Positions 12,450-24,023 of a DNA stretch of 64,000 nt are shown one piece after another; the first letter of the stretch is position 1, and the number at the start of each line of letters is the position of its first letter. The notes below the pieces were generated by a model. The model did not search any database. It worked only from the letters and a program-made list of their open reading frames with translations, and was not told where the DNA came from. The DNA comes from Caenorhabditis remanei (Eukaryota > Nematoda > Chromadorea > Rhabditida > Rhabditidae). The position numbers and the translations under genes are program-made. Location: positions 4,648,587-4,712,586 of the forward strand of contig NC_071333.1 of the NCBI RefSeq assembly GCF_010183535.1. Direction: 5' to 3'.

Positions 12450-13920
12450 TAAATAACAGAAATGTAGGATTATAAGACAAAAAAGAAGAATCCGAGATTC
12501 AAAGAACAACTGATGTGTGTTCAAGTGAGAATTAGATTATAAAAATACTTGGAGCCAAAGTTGAGCGGAATGCAATTTTTGAAATGACAGAAGGCGGAAA
12601 GAAAAAACGGAATAAAAAAATACTTTCAGTTCGAGTTATTTGTTTTTATACATGAATAATAATCTATCGCCGCACAAAAAGTGTACAATATTTAACTGAT
12701 TTTTGTGCGCAGTGAAATAAATTTCTGAAAACCAGTCACATAAAATATTCACACTGAAATCCAAAATCGGCTTTTGTCTAAAATGCTTCCTCATTGAAAC
12801 TCGTGTTTTTAGAATGACTCAGAAAGTGCTATGTGTTTCGAATTTCTCAATTTTGATTAATTGATCTGAAGTAGTGAAAGAAAATTCTGGAAAAACAATT
12901 TTCATTGCGAAATAGTGGCGAAAAAAACTGAAGTAAGCAAACAGACAGTGACAATGTGATGACTAATTCTAAAAGAAAAAAGTATTGAGCAAGACAGTGT
13001 CGACTGATGCGCTAAAGGCCATCTGGGATCTGAAGGCTTTTAAATCTTAACGTGAGACTATTTTGATGTATGAAGGAGTTTAAACTTGAAAAATGACTCT
13101 ATTGTCTTGTGTCTGGAAATTGACTTAAAATAAAAGCACTTTTTTGGTTTCTCGATTTCTACATTCAAATCAAGTCTCATGAGATGGATGTTAAAACCAT
13201 ACCAAAAATCAAAAAGAAAACAAAATGAAAAAAGCAGACAGTCAATCCCAAAATTCAAAAATTTACTCGACCGGTAGTTCAAGGATTCAGTTTCCAAAGT
13301 TGTTTTTTGAAGTGGTTTTGAGATACGTAACGGTCCAGAAACCAAGAACACTAAATGATGCTTATATAGAAGCCATTATAAGCAGATTTTGAGCGGTCCT
13401 GATTCAAAGAATTCTGATTCTCCAGCACCAGGAAAGTGACTAAACTCAAAACGCTTTCTGATTATCAGCCAAAACTCGAATGACTAGCAAAAAATCTTGA
13501 TTTTTGTTACATTGTTGTACCATAGTGGGTACGAGTAAAAGACCACAAAGCGCACACTACGGTCTGACCGATAGCGTCTTGAATTGCGATTCTGCTGTAA
13601 AAAATTAAATTTCTAAAAATGAAGAAGCAAATATTTCAGATCAAAACCCAATAAATTCTGCAAATTGGTAAATTTCAAAATTAACTTTCTCTAGACATTT
13701 TTCATCTGTTAAGTGCCGTAAGAAAATTGAGTCTATTTTATCATATCTACATTTTTTAGACACCTGTGTTGTCTTTAATAGTGCTCAGACTATACCAGGG
13801 TCCACAAAATCATTCAGGCACAAAGATCGAACACAAATTTATTCGAAAAAGTATGATAAATCAAAGACTTCCTTCAACATGTAAAGACTCAGCATCCCTC
13901 GCGAATAAATTAAATTCCAT
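12450..13920. other. Intergenic, no gene recognised
   Basis: AT-rich sequence with only short open frames. It separates the membrane-protein pseudogene from the receptor genes and probably contains the promoter of the former (minus strand). Confidence 0.5.
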
Positions 13921-13923
13921 TAG

Positions 13924-15130
13924 TCAGACGTATGTTGTCGACTTTAAAATATAAACTGCACTTTTCTTCAGCTTCTTCCAAGAAATGATTCCAATGATCT
14001 TTTCTCGAACCTGAAAAAGAAATTGACGCTTGTTTGAGCTTACAAAAAGTTTAATCTTACAACATGACTAAAGGCCAAAAGCAGCCACGGTTGCACCAGA
14101 CTCAACCCGTCACTGATCAACGGGATAAACGTGGCTAACATCATTGCAGCGTCGGTTTCAACTAACTTGACTCTGACTACACTTAACACAGTCCCACAGA
14201 GTTGAACGAGACAAGTGATACATGTGATCATGATGAAGTTGGATTCTACTTTGTAGCGAATCTGGGTTTGCAGGTTTCGGACAACTATGACACTGATGAA
14301 GTTGATGACGACGGAGAGGACTGTGGAAATAATCATGAAGGGAATGCAGATGGAGAAGACTTCATCGATCGGCTGGAATGAGAACAGGATAGGGATGACC
14401 GAAACGGGTCGAAACTAGTTAGCGGGTAACTCGCTTCAGACTGAACATGTACCGCAAGTTGGGATAAAGTGTAAAAAACGGGAAACTTTTGAAAAAAGCG
14501 ATCCAGCTCTCTTTATCACTTACCATATTTGTTGTTATTGAATAAGTGTCCGTTATATTCAAGTAGGCCAATTGAGTATCGTAGTGTAAGACGACTTCAG
14601 TATTCAACAATGGAACAAAACATATCAAAACGATAGCGATCCAGGTGTACTTCCGCCAGAGCTAAATAACAGAATTTTTCAAATAATTTATCTGTCATCC
14701 AACTTACCGGCTCAAAAGTAGTGTACTTGAGCATAACGGACAAACGATTCAACGAAACCAAAGTAGTAATTGCATACTGAACATAAGCCATGTGGAAATT
14801 CATCAGCATAGTGAAGTCTAGCAGGATCGTGTCAGCTGGAATTTATATTAACTTTACTGACATTGAAATTTAAAATCTGAAATTACCAATAATTCTATAG
14901 AATGCACCGATGAAGCTGTTGTATCCAGTGATTCCGGGGATTCGAGTTTTGAAATAATTATTAAGAAACGTGAAGAGGTTCAAGGCGCCATCGAACAAGT
15001 AGAGATGGAAAAAAGATGAGTGAAAAGTCTTACGGTAGCGGAGTATAATATAGAAGGTTAGGATGTAGAGGATAAATGACGGGACACCATAGAACAGGTA
15101 GATACAGAAAGTGAGCCAAGCTGGGAGCAT
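13924..15130 (-). CDS. Seven-transmembrane chemoreceptor, Srg-type
   Basis: Five minus-strand exons (15130-14887, 14835-14708, 14661-14524, 14372-14061, 14010-13924) join in phase into 302 residues. Exon 1 encodes two hydrophobic helices around RYRKTFHSSFFHLYLFDGALN, the TM1-TM2 pattern of nematode Srg serpentine receptors (SFFxLYxxD). Later come MAYVQYAITTLVSLNRLSV (TM3 and its end), two further helices, and a conserved block ending PLISDGLSLVQPWLLLAFSH (TM7), then a basic tail. Such receptors are G-protein-coupled, usually in chemosensory neurons; the ligand is unknown. An acceptor TTTTCAG lies a few bases upstream of the ATG, so the message may be trans-spliced; alternatively a short 5' exon is missing. 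It forms a tandem pair with the next gene upstream on the same strand; three internal exons have identical lengths in both (128, 138, 312 bp). Confidence 0.85.
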
Positions 15131-15566
15131 GTTGGAAAGAACTGAAAATTTGGAATTGAGCACCCTTCAACTTAAATGCGAAATTTTGACGGAAACGAGA
15201 AAAATATGCAAATTTATTTTCAAAACTAGAACGAAGTGAGTCTGTGAGTAAAATAATTCTGAGAAGAGTGAAAGAGAAATATGCTGATAAGTTAATGAGA
15301 AGGAGAGAAGGTTCAAGCGACCAACTTACTCCCCCGGGAAGATTCAGACGAGAATAACAAGAATTTGGGGAGGTGGAGAGTTCACGAGTTTAGTGATCGA
15401 AGAAATGTGGTGTTTTAGAAGGATTTTGGAGAGGAATGGGGATGAAGACAGTACGGGAACCAAGTCATAAGAGTTTCAAAGGCACAATTTAAAAGTCGTG
15501 AGATCAAAAAAAGATGGTAGTCAGAATTTAAAATATGAAGGTGTCTTGAGAAAATGTGTTAACTGG

Positions 15567-17245
15567 TCATCGATCAAACCACCAGAATCTGTGTATTATG
15601 GCATCCAAACATCTGTCTAATCTTTCCACAATCTGAAAACCTCCGCAAATTCCCAATTGATCTACCACGTCTTCCAACTTACCGTGTGACTGAAAAAGAC
15701 GAGAAGCCATGGTTGGACCAAAGTCAACCCATCACTGATGAATGGGAGAATACCCGCAAGAGTCACTGCTAGCGGGTCAGTAGAAAGTGCAACACGAGCG
15801 ACACTGAGAGCACATCCAAAGAATTGAACGAAGCACGTGATGGACATGATTATGACAAAGTTGAATTCTGCCTTGCTCCGTTTTTGGGTGCCGATGGTTC
15901 GGACAGTCATAAGACTGGTGGCATTGGTACCGATGGAGAGGATGGTGATAGCGATCATGGCGGGGTTTAGGAAGAAAAAATTGTCGTTGATGGGCTGGAA
16001 GAGAAATGTTGAGGCGCATATCTCAAAAGCTAGCAAAGCTATAAACAAGTTGTCAAGGTCAAAACTGTACTTAAAACAAGGCTCTTCATTTTTTTAGTTA
16101 ACAACTTTTTCATAGCTCTCCTAGCTTTTGAGATATGTGCTTTCAAAGATCGACGGCAATACGTGTAAAAGGAGGAGGTGAGAGAGCTCAGACTGTCAAA
16201 CACTCTAGCTTCTCTTCGTGCACTCTCTCCCTCTCTCCTCTTGACTACAAAGATTCATATCTCAAAGCCTAGCAAAGCTATCAAAATATTGCCAATTACA
16301 ATAATATACTACTAATTCGGTTCTCCATTTTGGTGGTTGACTACTTTTTGATAGCTCTTCTAGCTTTTGAGATACACCGTCTTGAAGATCGGAGGCAGTC
16401 ATTGACAGTGGAGAGGGGGGAAGAGAGCGTAGACAGTGAGACATTCTAGTTTCTCTGCGCGCACTCTCTCCTTTATTTCTCTCAAAACGCATATCTCAAT
16501 ACCCTTAAAATAAATAAAGCTACTTGAAATTTTCCAACTACAAAAATAATCCGCCGAGACTTTCTCTAGTTCCCTCTGAAAAACTCTCACCATTGGTGTC
16601 TTCAATGAATAGCTCTCCGACTCCTTATCATAAACAATCTCGGTTCTATAATAAAAACATATATGAGTGTCCACAAATGATACAGCAAAGACGATAAGGA
16701 TGATCAGCCAGGTGTATTTTTTCCAGATCTGGAAAAAGAAAAATTAATTGGGGCGTCGCCAATTGGGTCCTACTGCCTCGGCAGTCTGGTAGTTCCGAAG
16801 AACACTGAGCCGATTGAAAGAGATAAGGGCGGTAGTGGCATACTGAACGTAAGCCATATGGTAGCTCATAGAGGTGAGAAAGTTCATCGGGAAGTAGTTG
16901 TCTGGAAACATGCTTTTATGTAACAAAACTTCTCAGTAGAGCGCACTCCAATTTCTGAATAAAACCTAGGGAAACTCCTGCTCAGAATTTTTGAGGTCTT
17001 GAGTCCCTTTTGTTACCCTAACCAAGTTATAAAGAATCCCCACTTACGCATATTCCGGTATATAAACGCGAATGAACAAGTGTCACAAGTCATAGTATTC
17101 AACCGCATCATGTAGTATCCCACGACCCAGGTGAATAGGTTCATGGCTCCTTCGTACAAGTATAGCGTGAAGAAAGAGGAATCGAAGGTTTTCCGGTATC
17201 GGAAGATGATGTAGAAGGTGAGGAGGTACATTAGGATAGATGGCC
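15567..17245 (-). pseudogene. Second Srg-type receptor copy, 5' truncated
   Basis: Minus-strand exons at 17048 to about 17245, 16774-16901, 16591-16728, 15683-15994 and 15567-15632 parallel the neighbouring Srg gene. The frame is open through the five exons from the middle of TM1 (MYLLTFYIIFRYRKTF) to the C-terminus. Upstream of about 17245 similarity to the neighbour stops, an in-frame TGA appears, and the sequence runs into a GGGCCGGGCCGGGCC repeat, so the start and most of TM1 are missing. The exon 2 donor is GTAGGA, weaker than the neighbour's GTAAGT. The intron between 15994 and 16591 is enlarged by hairpin repeats. The copy could still be translated from an internal Met, but a receptor without TM1 is unlikely to work, so I call a recent pseudogene. 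Confidence 0.65.
16018..16390. repeat. Two tandem hairpin (inverted-repeat) elements
   Basis: Units at about 16018-16140 and 16258-16390 each begin CATATCTCAAAxxCTAGCAA and end with the complement CTAGCTTTTGAGATA, with ~90 bp between the arms. A third partial copy starts near 16490, and a single arm recurs near 36755. They lie inside an intron of the truncated receptor copy and look like small MITEs. Confidence 0.7.
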
Positions 17246-17309
17246 ATCAAAAATGTTCAAATTTTCGATGAAAAATTTCAAAAATTTCAAAAAGAATTGG
17301 TTCATTTTT

Positions 17310-17341
17310 TGGAAGCCGGGCCGGGCCGGGCCTTGACAAAT
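17310..17341. repeat. GGGCCGG-rich dispersed repeat
   Basis: GGGCCGGGCCGGGCC sits just upstream of the truncated receptor copy. Related GC-rich motifs recur near 8375, 35725, 35850, 36465-36520, 37290-37340 and 46125 in otherwise AT-rich DNA. Confidence 0.6.
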
Positions 17342-17509
17342 ATGTAGAAAGATTTTTCTCGCAAGAAACTAGACTGTGACTTGAGTCTTTTCAACCAGCT
17401 TATCAGCCGCCTCCTTGATACCGTCCAACTTCATTTTTACGGTTTGAATTCGATTCTTGTGCCAATCTGTTTGTAGGCATTCCAGGGGTTCGAGGTGCTC
17501 TGTGAGACA

Positions 17510-17665
17510 ATCATGTGCTTACCGTCAATGGGTTCTGTTACTCATTCATGTACTTTCCGTTTATATGTTCAGTGAGACAGTCATGTGTTTACCGTCTATG
17601 GGTTTTGTTTTTCATTTCTATACTTACCGTCTATGGGTTCTCTTACTCATTCATGTACTTACTCA
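17510..17665. repeat. Degenerate tandem repeat
   Basis: CATGTGCTTACCGTCAATGG, CATGTGTTTACCGTCTATGG and ATACTTACCGTCTATGGGTT recur with intervening TTACTCATTCATGTACTT segments, giving two to three imperfect units of about 50-80 bp. Flanking sequence to about 18710 holds no recognisable gene. Confidence 0.6.
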
Positions 17666-18714
17666 CAGGGTCAAATTTTGTATATATGAATTCAAATAAT
17701 TTTCCCGCGAAACCGGAAGCTCAGTGAAGCGCGTTTGCACACGACTTGGCAGATTGCCAATTGAGTCGCCGATCAGCATAATGCGGCCCTCATGCGGGAC
17801 TTTTGACGTGGGCACAGTAAGACGAACGATAGAGAGAGAAATTTTTCGAATGAAGCTGACTTTTCTTCCATTTTTCTCGCTATTTTCGTGAAAACTTCGC
17901 ACAAAAAATATCGAATTCATCAAAAAAGAGAAAAATACAAATTTTTAATACACAAAAAACATTTTTAAAGATAAATTTTTTGAATTTCGCGCTAATTTTT
18001 ACCCTAATGTTTTTGAAGCGCAGTTGCTTCATATGGACATTTTATGACTCTGTGCACCGAGTCATTAGTATTAGGTTGACATTTTGAGCTTTCTACCACC
18101 TTGTCGGGACACACCTTTCTCAACGCTTTTTACTGTTGAAATCGGTATCGTCTCCAGATGACGTCAAATTTGATATTTTAGAGAAAAGAAAAGTTCGGGC
18201 ATCATCAAAGCGCAATTTCCTATCTATCTATCCAGGCTTCATAAAAATCGGTCCACTACGGACGGAGTTATGATCGGCGACAAATAAACAGACAAACGGA
18301 ATCTGTTGAATATTATTAGTACAGAGAAGATTGCTCGATGAAAGTGAATACCATTCTTTAATTGCACCACATTAGTTTTTTAATATTGTGATTTATTTTC
18401 CAAAGAATACATACAGTGAATGTGATTGTCTCGCTATCTATTTATTCTCAATGATTAGTTGTTATGGACTTTAATTAAACTATTGTACTAATTATTGCAT
18501 TAATCATAATCTCCTAAAAACTTTTTTTACAAGTTCAAATAGTGATGTATACAACTATTTTAGGATTTAAATCAAAAAACATGCAAATTATCCACTTTCT
18601 CTTGTACTTATCGGCAAATTAACGCCTCAACGGCGTAAAACAATAGTGTCGATTACTCTAAAATACACAATAGTTTTTCATCTAGTTGTCTAACAATTCT
18701 GTATCGGTTCCAGT

Positions 18715-18801
18715 TAGACACGATCAGCTACACTGCGTGAGGTCTATGCTTATCCAGGCGGTTTACTCACGTTAAACGCGGGTTTGAATCCTCCCGGTCT
18801 A
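18715..18801 (+). other. tRNA-like sequence, probable pseudo-tRNA
   Basis: The segment ends with a good B-box (GGTTTGAATCC) and its outermost five bases pair (TAGAC with GTCTA). The 87-base length fits a class II (Ser/Leu-like) tRNA. The D-arm and T-stem are imperfect, so this is more likely a tRNA pseudogene or SINE head than a working gene. Confidence 0.35.
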
Positions 18802-19260
18802 GAATATATAAGAATTTTTTAAAGTATTAAAAATGGGATAATTTCTTTTTAATTAACTTCCCCCGAAATATTTTTTCTGGTTTTCAATCATTATTTTTTT
18901 AAATTCGTGAAAAAAACAGAATAATACCCAATTTTTTCGATCAAAGTACTGCAAATTTTGGGGTTTTCGTGTAACTTTCTTAGAGAAAATGTTGAATTGG
19001 TTGTAATTTGAAGACTTGAGAGTTTAAAAAAAAGTCAAGCGGACAGGTTGAAAAATAGAAGCTCCCCTCTATTAGAGGCGCTCCTGTAATAGAGGCGCAC
19101 TTTCAGAAGGGGTTTGAAAAATAGAGGCGCATGCGCCTATAATACAGTTTTTACAGTATGTTTGATGCTGATTACTTTGGAACCAGCCTATCTGCCCTCC
19201 TCTTCGGCGCTTCAGCCGGCTGGTATCTCCTCATTTACGTGGCCACCTCTTTTGAAATGT

Positions 19261-19345
19261 GCCCACATGGCCGAGTGGTCTAAAACGGCAGTCGTTGTCC
19301 AAGGCTGGTTCGGTTTTGCCCGCTGGCTCAGTTTCTCTTCTCTTT
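19261..19345 (+). other. tRNA-like segment with A-box
   Basis: CACATGGCCGAGTGGTCTAA matches the 5' half of Leu/Ser-type tRNAs (A-box TGGCCGAGTGGT). A weak B-box-like GGTTCGGTTTTGCC follows. No clean cloverleaf can be drawn; it is probably a tRNA-derived repeat head. It lies about 75 bp from the SINE-like unit starting at 19420. Confidence 0.35.
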
Positions 19346-19860
19346 CCAAAAACCGTTGTCGACAGTGCCTCAGACAACGCCCAATTGTCTTTGATATATA
19401 AGAATGATATCTTCAAAATTTGAGCTATTTTTACAATAAAAAGTGGATAAATAAATGCTTAATTCTTTTAAAAAAGAATCACAGAACATTTTATTTTGAA
19501 GATCTGAAATTTTTTAAACTAAAATAAAAATAAAAATTTTCTAAAACAAAAATTTTTTGTAAATTTTTTAGTTTTTTTTTTATTCTTTCACATATATTTC
19601 ACATATTAATTATCTCTTATAATTCTTATTCTTTATCAACTGTGTTTCAATCATTTTTTTCCTCTTGCTCTGCGTGTCCAGGGTGCCTGCACAGGCCGGA
19701 GCCCTCCGGATTCTCCTCTGTTTCCTCGTCGATCGGAGCCATTGTCCTCGCCGGCATCGATGGGCGCCTGGCATGGCCACAGTGCTTGCACAGGCCTCCG
19801 GTGCCTCCTCAAAGCGTATTGAACAAATTGTTTTTCGATCTCCGGTGATTTCGGCCATTT

Positions 19861-19936
19861 GAGGGTCAGGAGGGATCGAACCCCTGACCCTCCGATTTGT
19901 GGCCGGCGGTGTTCCCAGTTGAGCCATGCCGGCCAC
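19861..19936 (-). promoter_or_regulatory. Predicted internal pol III promoter in two hairpins
   Basis: On the minus strand GTGGCCGGC/GCCGGCCAC (9 bp stem, 19899-19936) encloses the A-box, and GAGGGTCAGG/CCTGACCCTC (10 bp stem, 19861-19892) encloses the B-box in its loop. Both stems are perfect. The order and spacing fit a type 2 RNA polymerase III promoter, but the fold is not a canonical cloverleaf. Confidence 0.55.
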
Positions 19937-20014
19937 AATGAACGGAGGAGGAGGAGGCGTATATGGAATGTCGGCGAAACAGCTCCTGCTTATCCGTGGA
20001 GGCGCCAGTGGAGG

Positions 20015-20906
<892 letters not shown>

Positions 20907-22285
20907 TCAAATTTGATATTTTTGAAAAAAGAAAAATTTGGGCATCAACTAAGTCAAATTTCCAATCTATCTATCCTTGCTTGATCTACAAAAAAGGGTT
21001 TCTGAAAATCAAGCGCATCAATAATAGAGCGTGTTATCAGATTTTGATGCTGAAAACGCTGGAGACCAAAATAGAAGCTGTAGTTTTGGTGTGCGGAGCA
21101 CTGTGAAAGCGATCAATGCTTATTATAAACCAAGAAAAAACAAAGTTTGAAAGCATGTTAGCCCGAAAATTATAATCTCATCAATCAAAATTTCGAAATT
21201 TATTTCTTTAATCTTATATGGCTCAGTAACATTTTTTGTTTTTTTTGTTGTTTGAACTTCTGTGGAACATTATTTTCACAGTTTCCAATAAATTTGGATA
21301 ATATATCTTTTTTCAATAAACGAGCTAATTTCTCATTCATGGTCTTCTGACAATTACTTAAATCAACCTCTCTTTCCTCATTCTACTTTGACCTACAGTG
21401 TGAGTCAAGCCTGACTCAATCATTCGTATGTTTCATTGGTCTCGTTTCATAATGCCACAACTCCTCCATCATTGTGGGGGGGGGGGGGGGGGCGACATTG
21501 AGAAAACATATATCAGTATGTTTTCTTTGTGTTTCTCAATTTCTCATCTTTCTCACTAGTCAGTCCCTGAACCTCTCAATACTAACATATTTCCCGTCCC
21601 CTTGTACCTTTCTCGGCTTTTCACTATTTATAATCACAAAAATTTTTACTTTTTATCATTTCTGTCCTAATTTTGTATTTTTCTCTACTTTAACTTTGGA
21701 TGCTAACTGGTTTTGTAAAGTTTTAAGTTACTATAAAACTGGTTTTAGTTCCAACTTGAAAAATTAGAGATATTCATTAAAATTATCAAACTTTTCATGA
21801 AAAAACTTTGGATAAACTAAAATCCTTTTTTCTAATTGTATCGGACTGGAAATGCTTCACACATTCATCACAACATTTGCATACGTTTTTTTGAGTGACT
21901 CTAGTCTCCAGACACTGTTCATTTGTCTGCGTCTCCTTTCTCTCGTACCGTTCAGAGAAAGGGGCGCCACACGGCCCATTCTTTTTTCTATCAGCCGGAG
22001 GTTCAGCCCAATTGATTGTTTCTCTTGTCGATCCCCCCCCCCCTCATCCTTTATCGGTTTGTTTAAAAAAAAATCCTTTCAGGCAACATGAACCAATCGA
22101 ACTACATTACTAGGAAAAAACCAGATACAAAATCAACAACTTATGACCGAGAAGGTTAGTTTGAATGCAAACTGAAGATTGTGGTTTTAAATATAATCAA
22201 TTTTGGCGCATTCTTATCTATAATTCATATGCTTTAATTTTCTACCTTAAATTCACAAGTTTCCGAACTTCTTGGTATGAATATA
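20907..22285. other. Intergenic; old repeat flank and G17 tract
   Basis: 20907-20990 resembles 18163-18240 (CAAATTTGATATTTT...GGGCATCA...CTATCTATCC), so the array abuts an older repeat. A run of 17 G lies at 21476-21492 and a C run near 22027. No gene is recognised. Confidence 0.5.
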
Positions 22286-22290
22286 TTTGA

Positions 22291-22337
22291 ATTTACCGGT
22301 GGGGGGAACCAAGGAGGGGGTTCCCCCACCGGTAAAT
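22291..22337. repeat. Near-perfect 19-20 bp hairpin
   Basis: ATTTACCGGTGGGGGGAACC (22291-22310) pairs with GGTTCCCCCACCGGTAAAT (22319-22337) across an 8-base loop, with one unpaired G. Immediately downstream, 22387-22403 forms a T-arm-like stem-loop (GTCTG, loop CTCGAAC, CAGAC). Function unknown; perhaps part of a tRNA-related repeat. 22404-23420 holds no recognised gene. Confidence 0.7.
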
Positions 22338-23429
22338 GGTGACTGCGGGCGGCCAGTCTTCGACTCGCCGAGAAGCAGGGAAGGTCGTCTGCTCGAACCA
22401 GACAAAATGGGAGACTGCAAACAAAATCTGAGGGATATTATTTTTGTACATATTTTGATTATATAATACAGTTTAATTGAAATTTTGAATAAGGAAACAA
22501 ACATTCCAATAGCATGATGTTTTCTCTGAAAGACGGGACGCTTTTTAACTTAAAATTGATAATGTTTGTTTTACGGTTTTCGCATCAGTTTGAGAATGTT
22601 CAACAAGATGGCGACGATAGAGTGTCCGCGCCGCGGAAGTGAACGTATAATGTTGGGGCGGGCACTTTCAACTTTCTCATTCATTCTGGCGACAGTTTGA
22701 ATAAACTGAACAAAAATGAATATTTCAGTAATAGTCGTAACCAGCAGAAAATTCGCGGCTACGCCGCGATTTTCGCTGGATTTAATTTGACTCGACTATT
22801 AAAAAAGCTTTAAGTGAAGACCAAAAAACAATACAACTTTTTCACAAAACGAAACATTTCCATATGAATAACCCTTTTACTTTATTTGACTTTCTCCAAC
22901 ACTACAGTCACGCAAATACCCAAACTTTTCAAAAAAGGCATTTTGGATGTTCCCTCGAAAGTTCGACTCTTTTTTTCAACTTTATTGACTGTTTCTTCAT
23001 GATTTCGTCTTGGTTGAGCCGCATAGCATACGATATACTTTTATGCTGTAAATCAGGCCTCGATCTTCTTTGGTCGGCCCTATGACAGCTTCACAAATAT
23101 GGCGGTCACACCTCAAAACTTCAAAAGAATTATTCTCGACGTTCCGGGGTTCTCAGGGAAAACTTTATATTCCCTCTACATACCCGTTGTCAAAAAACCA
23201 AAACTAAAGCGTCTAGAAACATCTTTTTGACGTACTTGATATAAAGTTGCAGCGACGCTGCTGAAAATTCAAAAGTGAGACGGTTTTGGGACGTCTATTA
23301 AATTTCTTTACATTTATTCGAAAGAGTTGCTCTTCTAATCAGCTTTGTTGGTTGATTCTCTATATTCCATTTTCCGATGAAGGTCTTTTGTCTCTATCCC
23401 AGTTTAGATGTCCTTAAAAAAAAGAAATG

Positions 23430-24021
23430 TCCCTTGAAACACTTACCCGTCCTTTCAATTGTTTAAGCGTTCCAAAAAACATTCAGAAGTCCCAAAAAAC
23501 GTTTGAAAGCCCGCCAAAATATAAAAGTTTTTCTGGAAGTTTCTGGATGTTTTCGGCACATTTGAACTATTGCCAAAACCGAAAAATTCGAATTCCTGAC
23601 GAAATTCAAAAGTTTTCTAGAAGTTTCTAGAAAATTCCAGAATGTTTGAATTCCCGCCGAAATTTAAAAATTTTCTAGAAGTTTCTAGAAAATTCCAGAA
23701 TATTTGAATTCCCGGCGAAATTCAAAACTTTGATTTTCCGCCTAAAATTAAGTTTTTCTAAAAATTTCTGGAAGATTCCCTTATATTTATATTTTAAAAT
23801 CGGAAGAATTTCTGAAGTTTCCGGAAGTTTCTAGATAATTCTGGAAAAATCTGGATAGCTCCGGATCCTCTGGAAGCCTTCGGAATTTTCTCGAATTTTC
23901 TGGAAGATTCTGGAAGGCTATGGGGAAGTATGGAATTTTCAGGACATGTCTATAAACTTCTAAAACTTTCTGAAAGTTTCCAGATGTTACTGGAAGTTTC
24001 TAGAAGTTTCTGGAACTACAC
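23430..24021. repeat. Cluster of TTCTAGAA / TTCTGGAA motifs
   Basis: A degenerate repeat dominated by TTCnnGAA units. TTCTAGAA occurs in pairs (TTCTAGAAGTTTCTAGAA) at 23615-23632 and 23673-23690 and again near 23999, with many TTCTGGAA and TTCCAGAA variants between. These match the heat shock factor site (alternating GAA/TTC). Similar sequence resumes at about 25561 (TCTGGAATCTTTTGGAA), on the other side of the inserted palindromic transposon. HSE-bearing Helitron repeats are known in Caenorhabditis; Helitron ends were not identified here. Confidence 0.65.
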
Positions 24022-24023
24022 TA

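Noticed and set aside
13490..13600. Possible structured RNA near a GC-richer block
   Set aside because: No tRNA boxes, 5S or snRNA signatures could be recognised and no convincing stem was found.
16399..16674. Frame extending past the third exon of the truncated receptor copy
   Set aside because: It is exon sequence read through its donor into the intron with hairpin repeats.
19861..19936. A functional tRNA gene
   Set aside because: A and B boxes are good, but no acceptor stem or anticodon arm can be folded; the sequence is a repeated SINE-like head.
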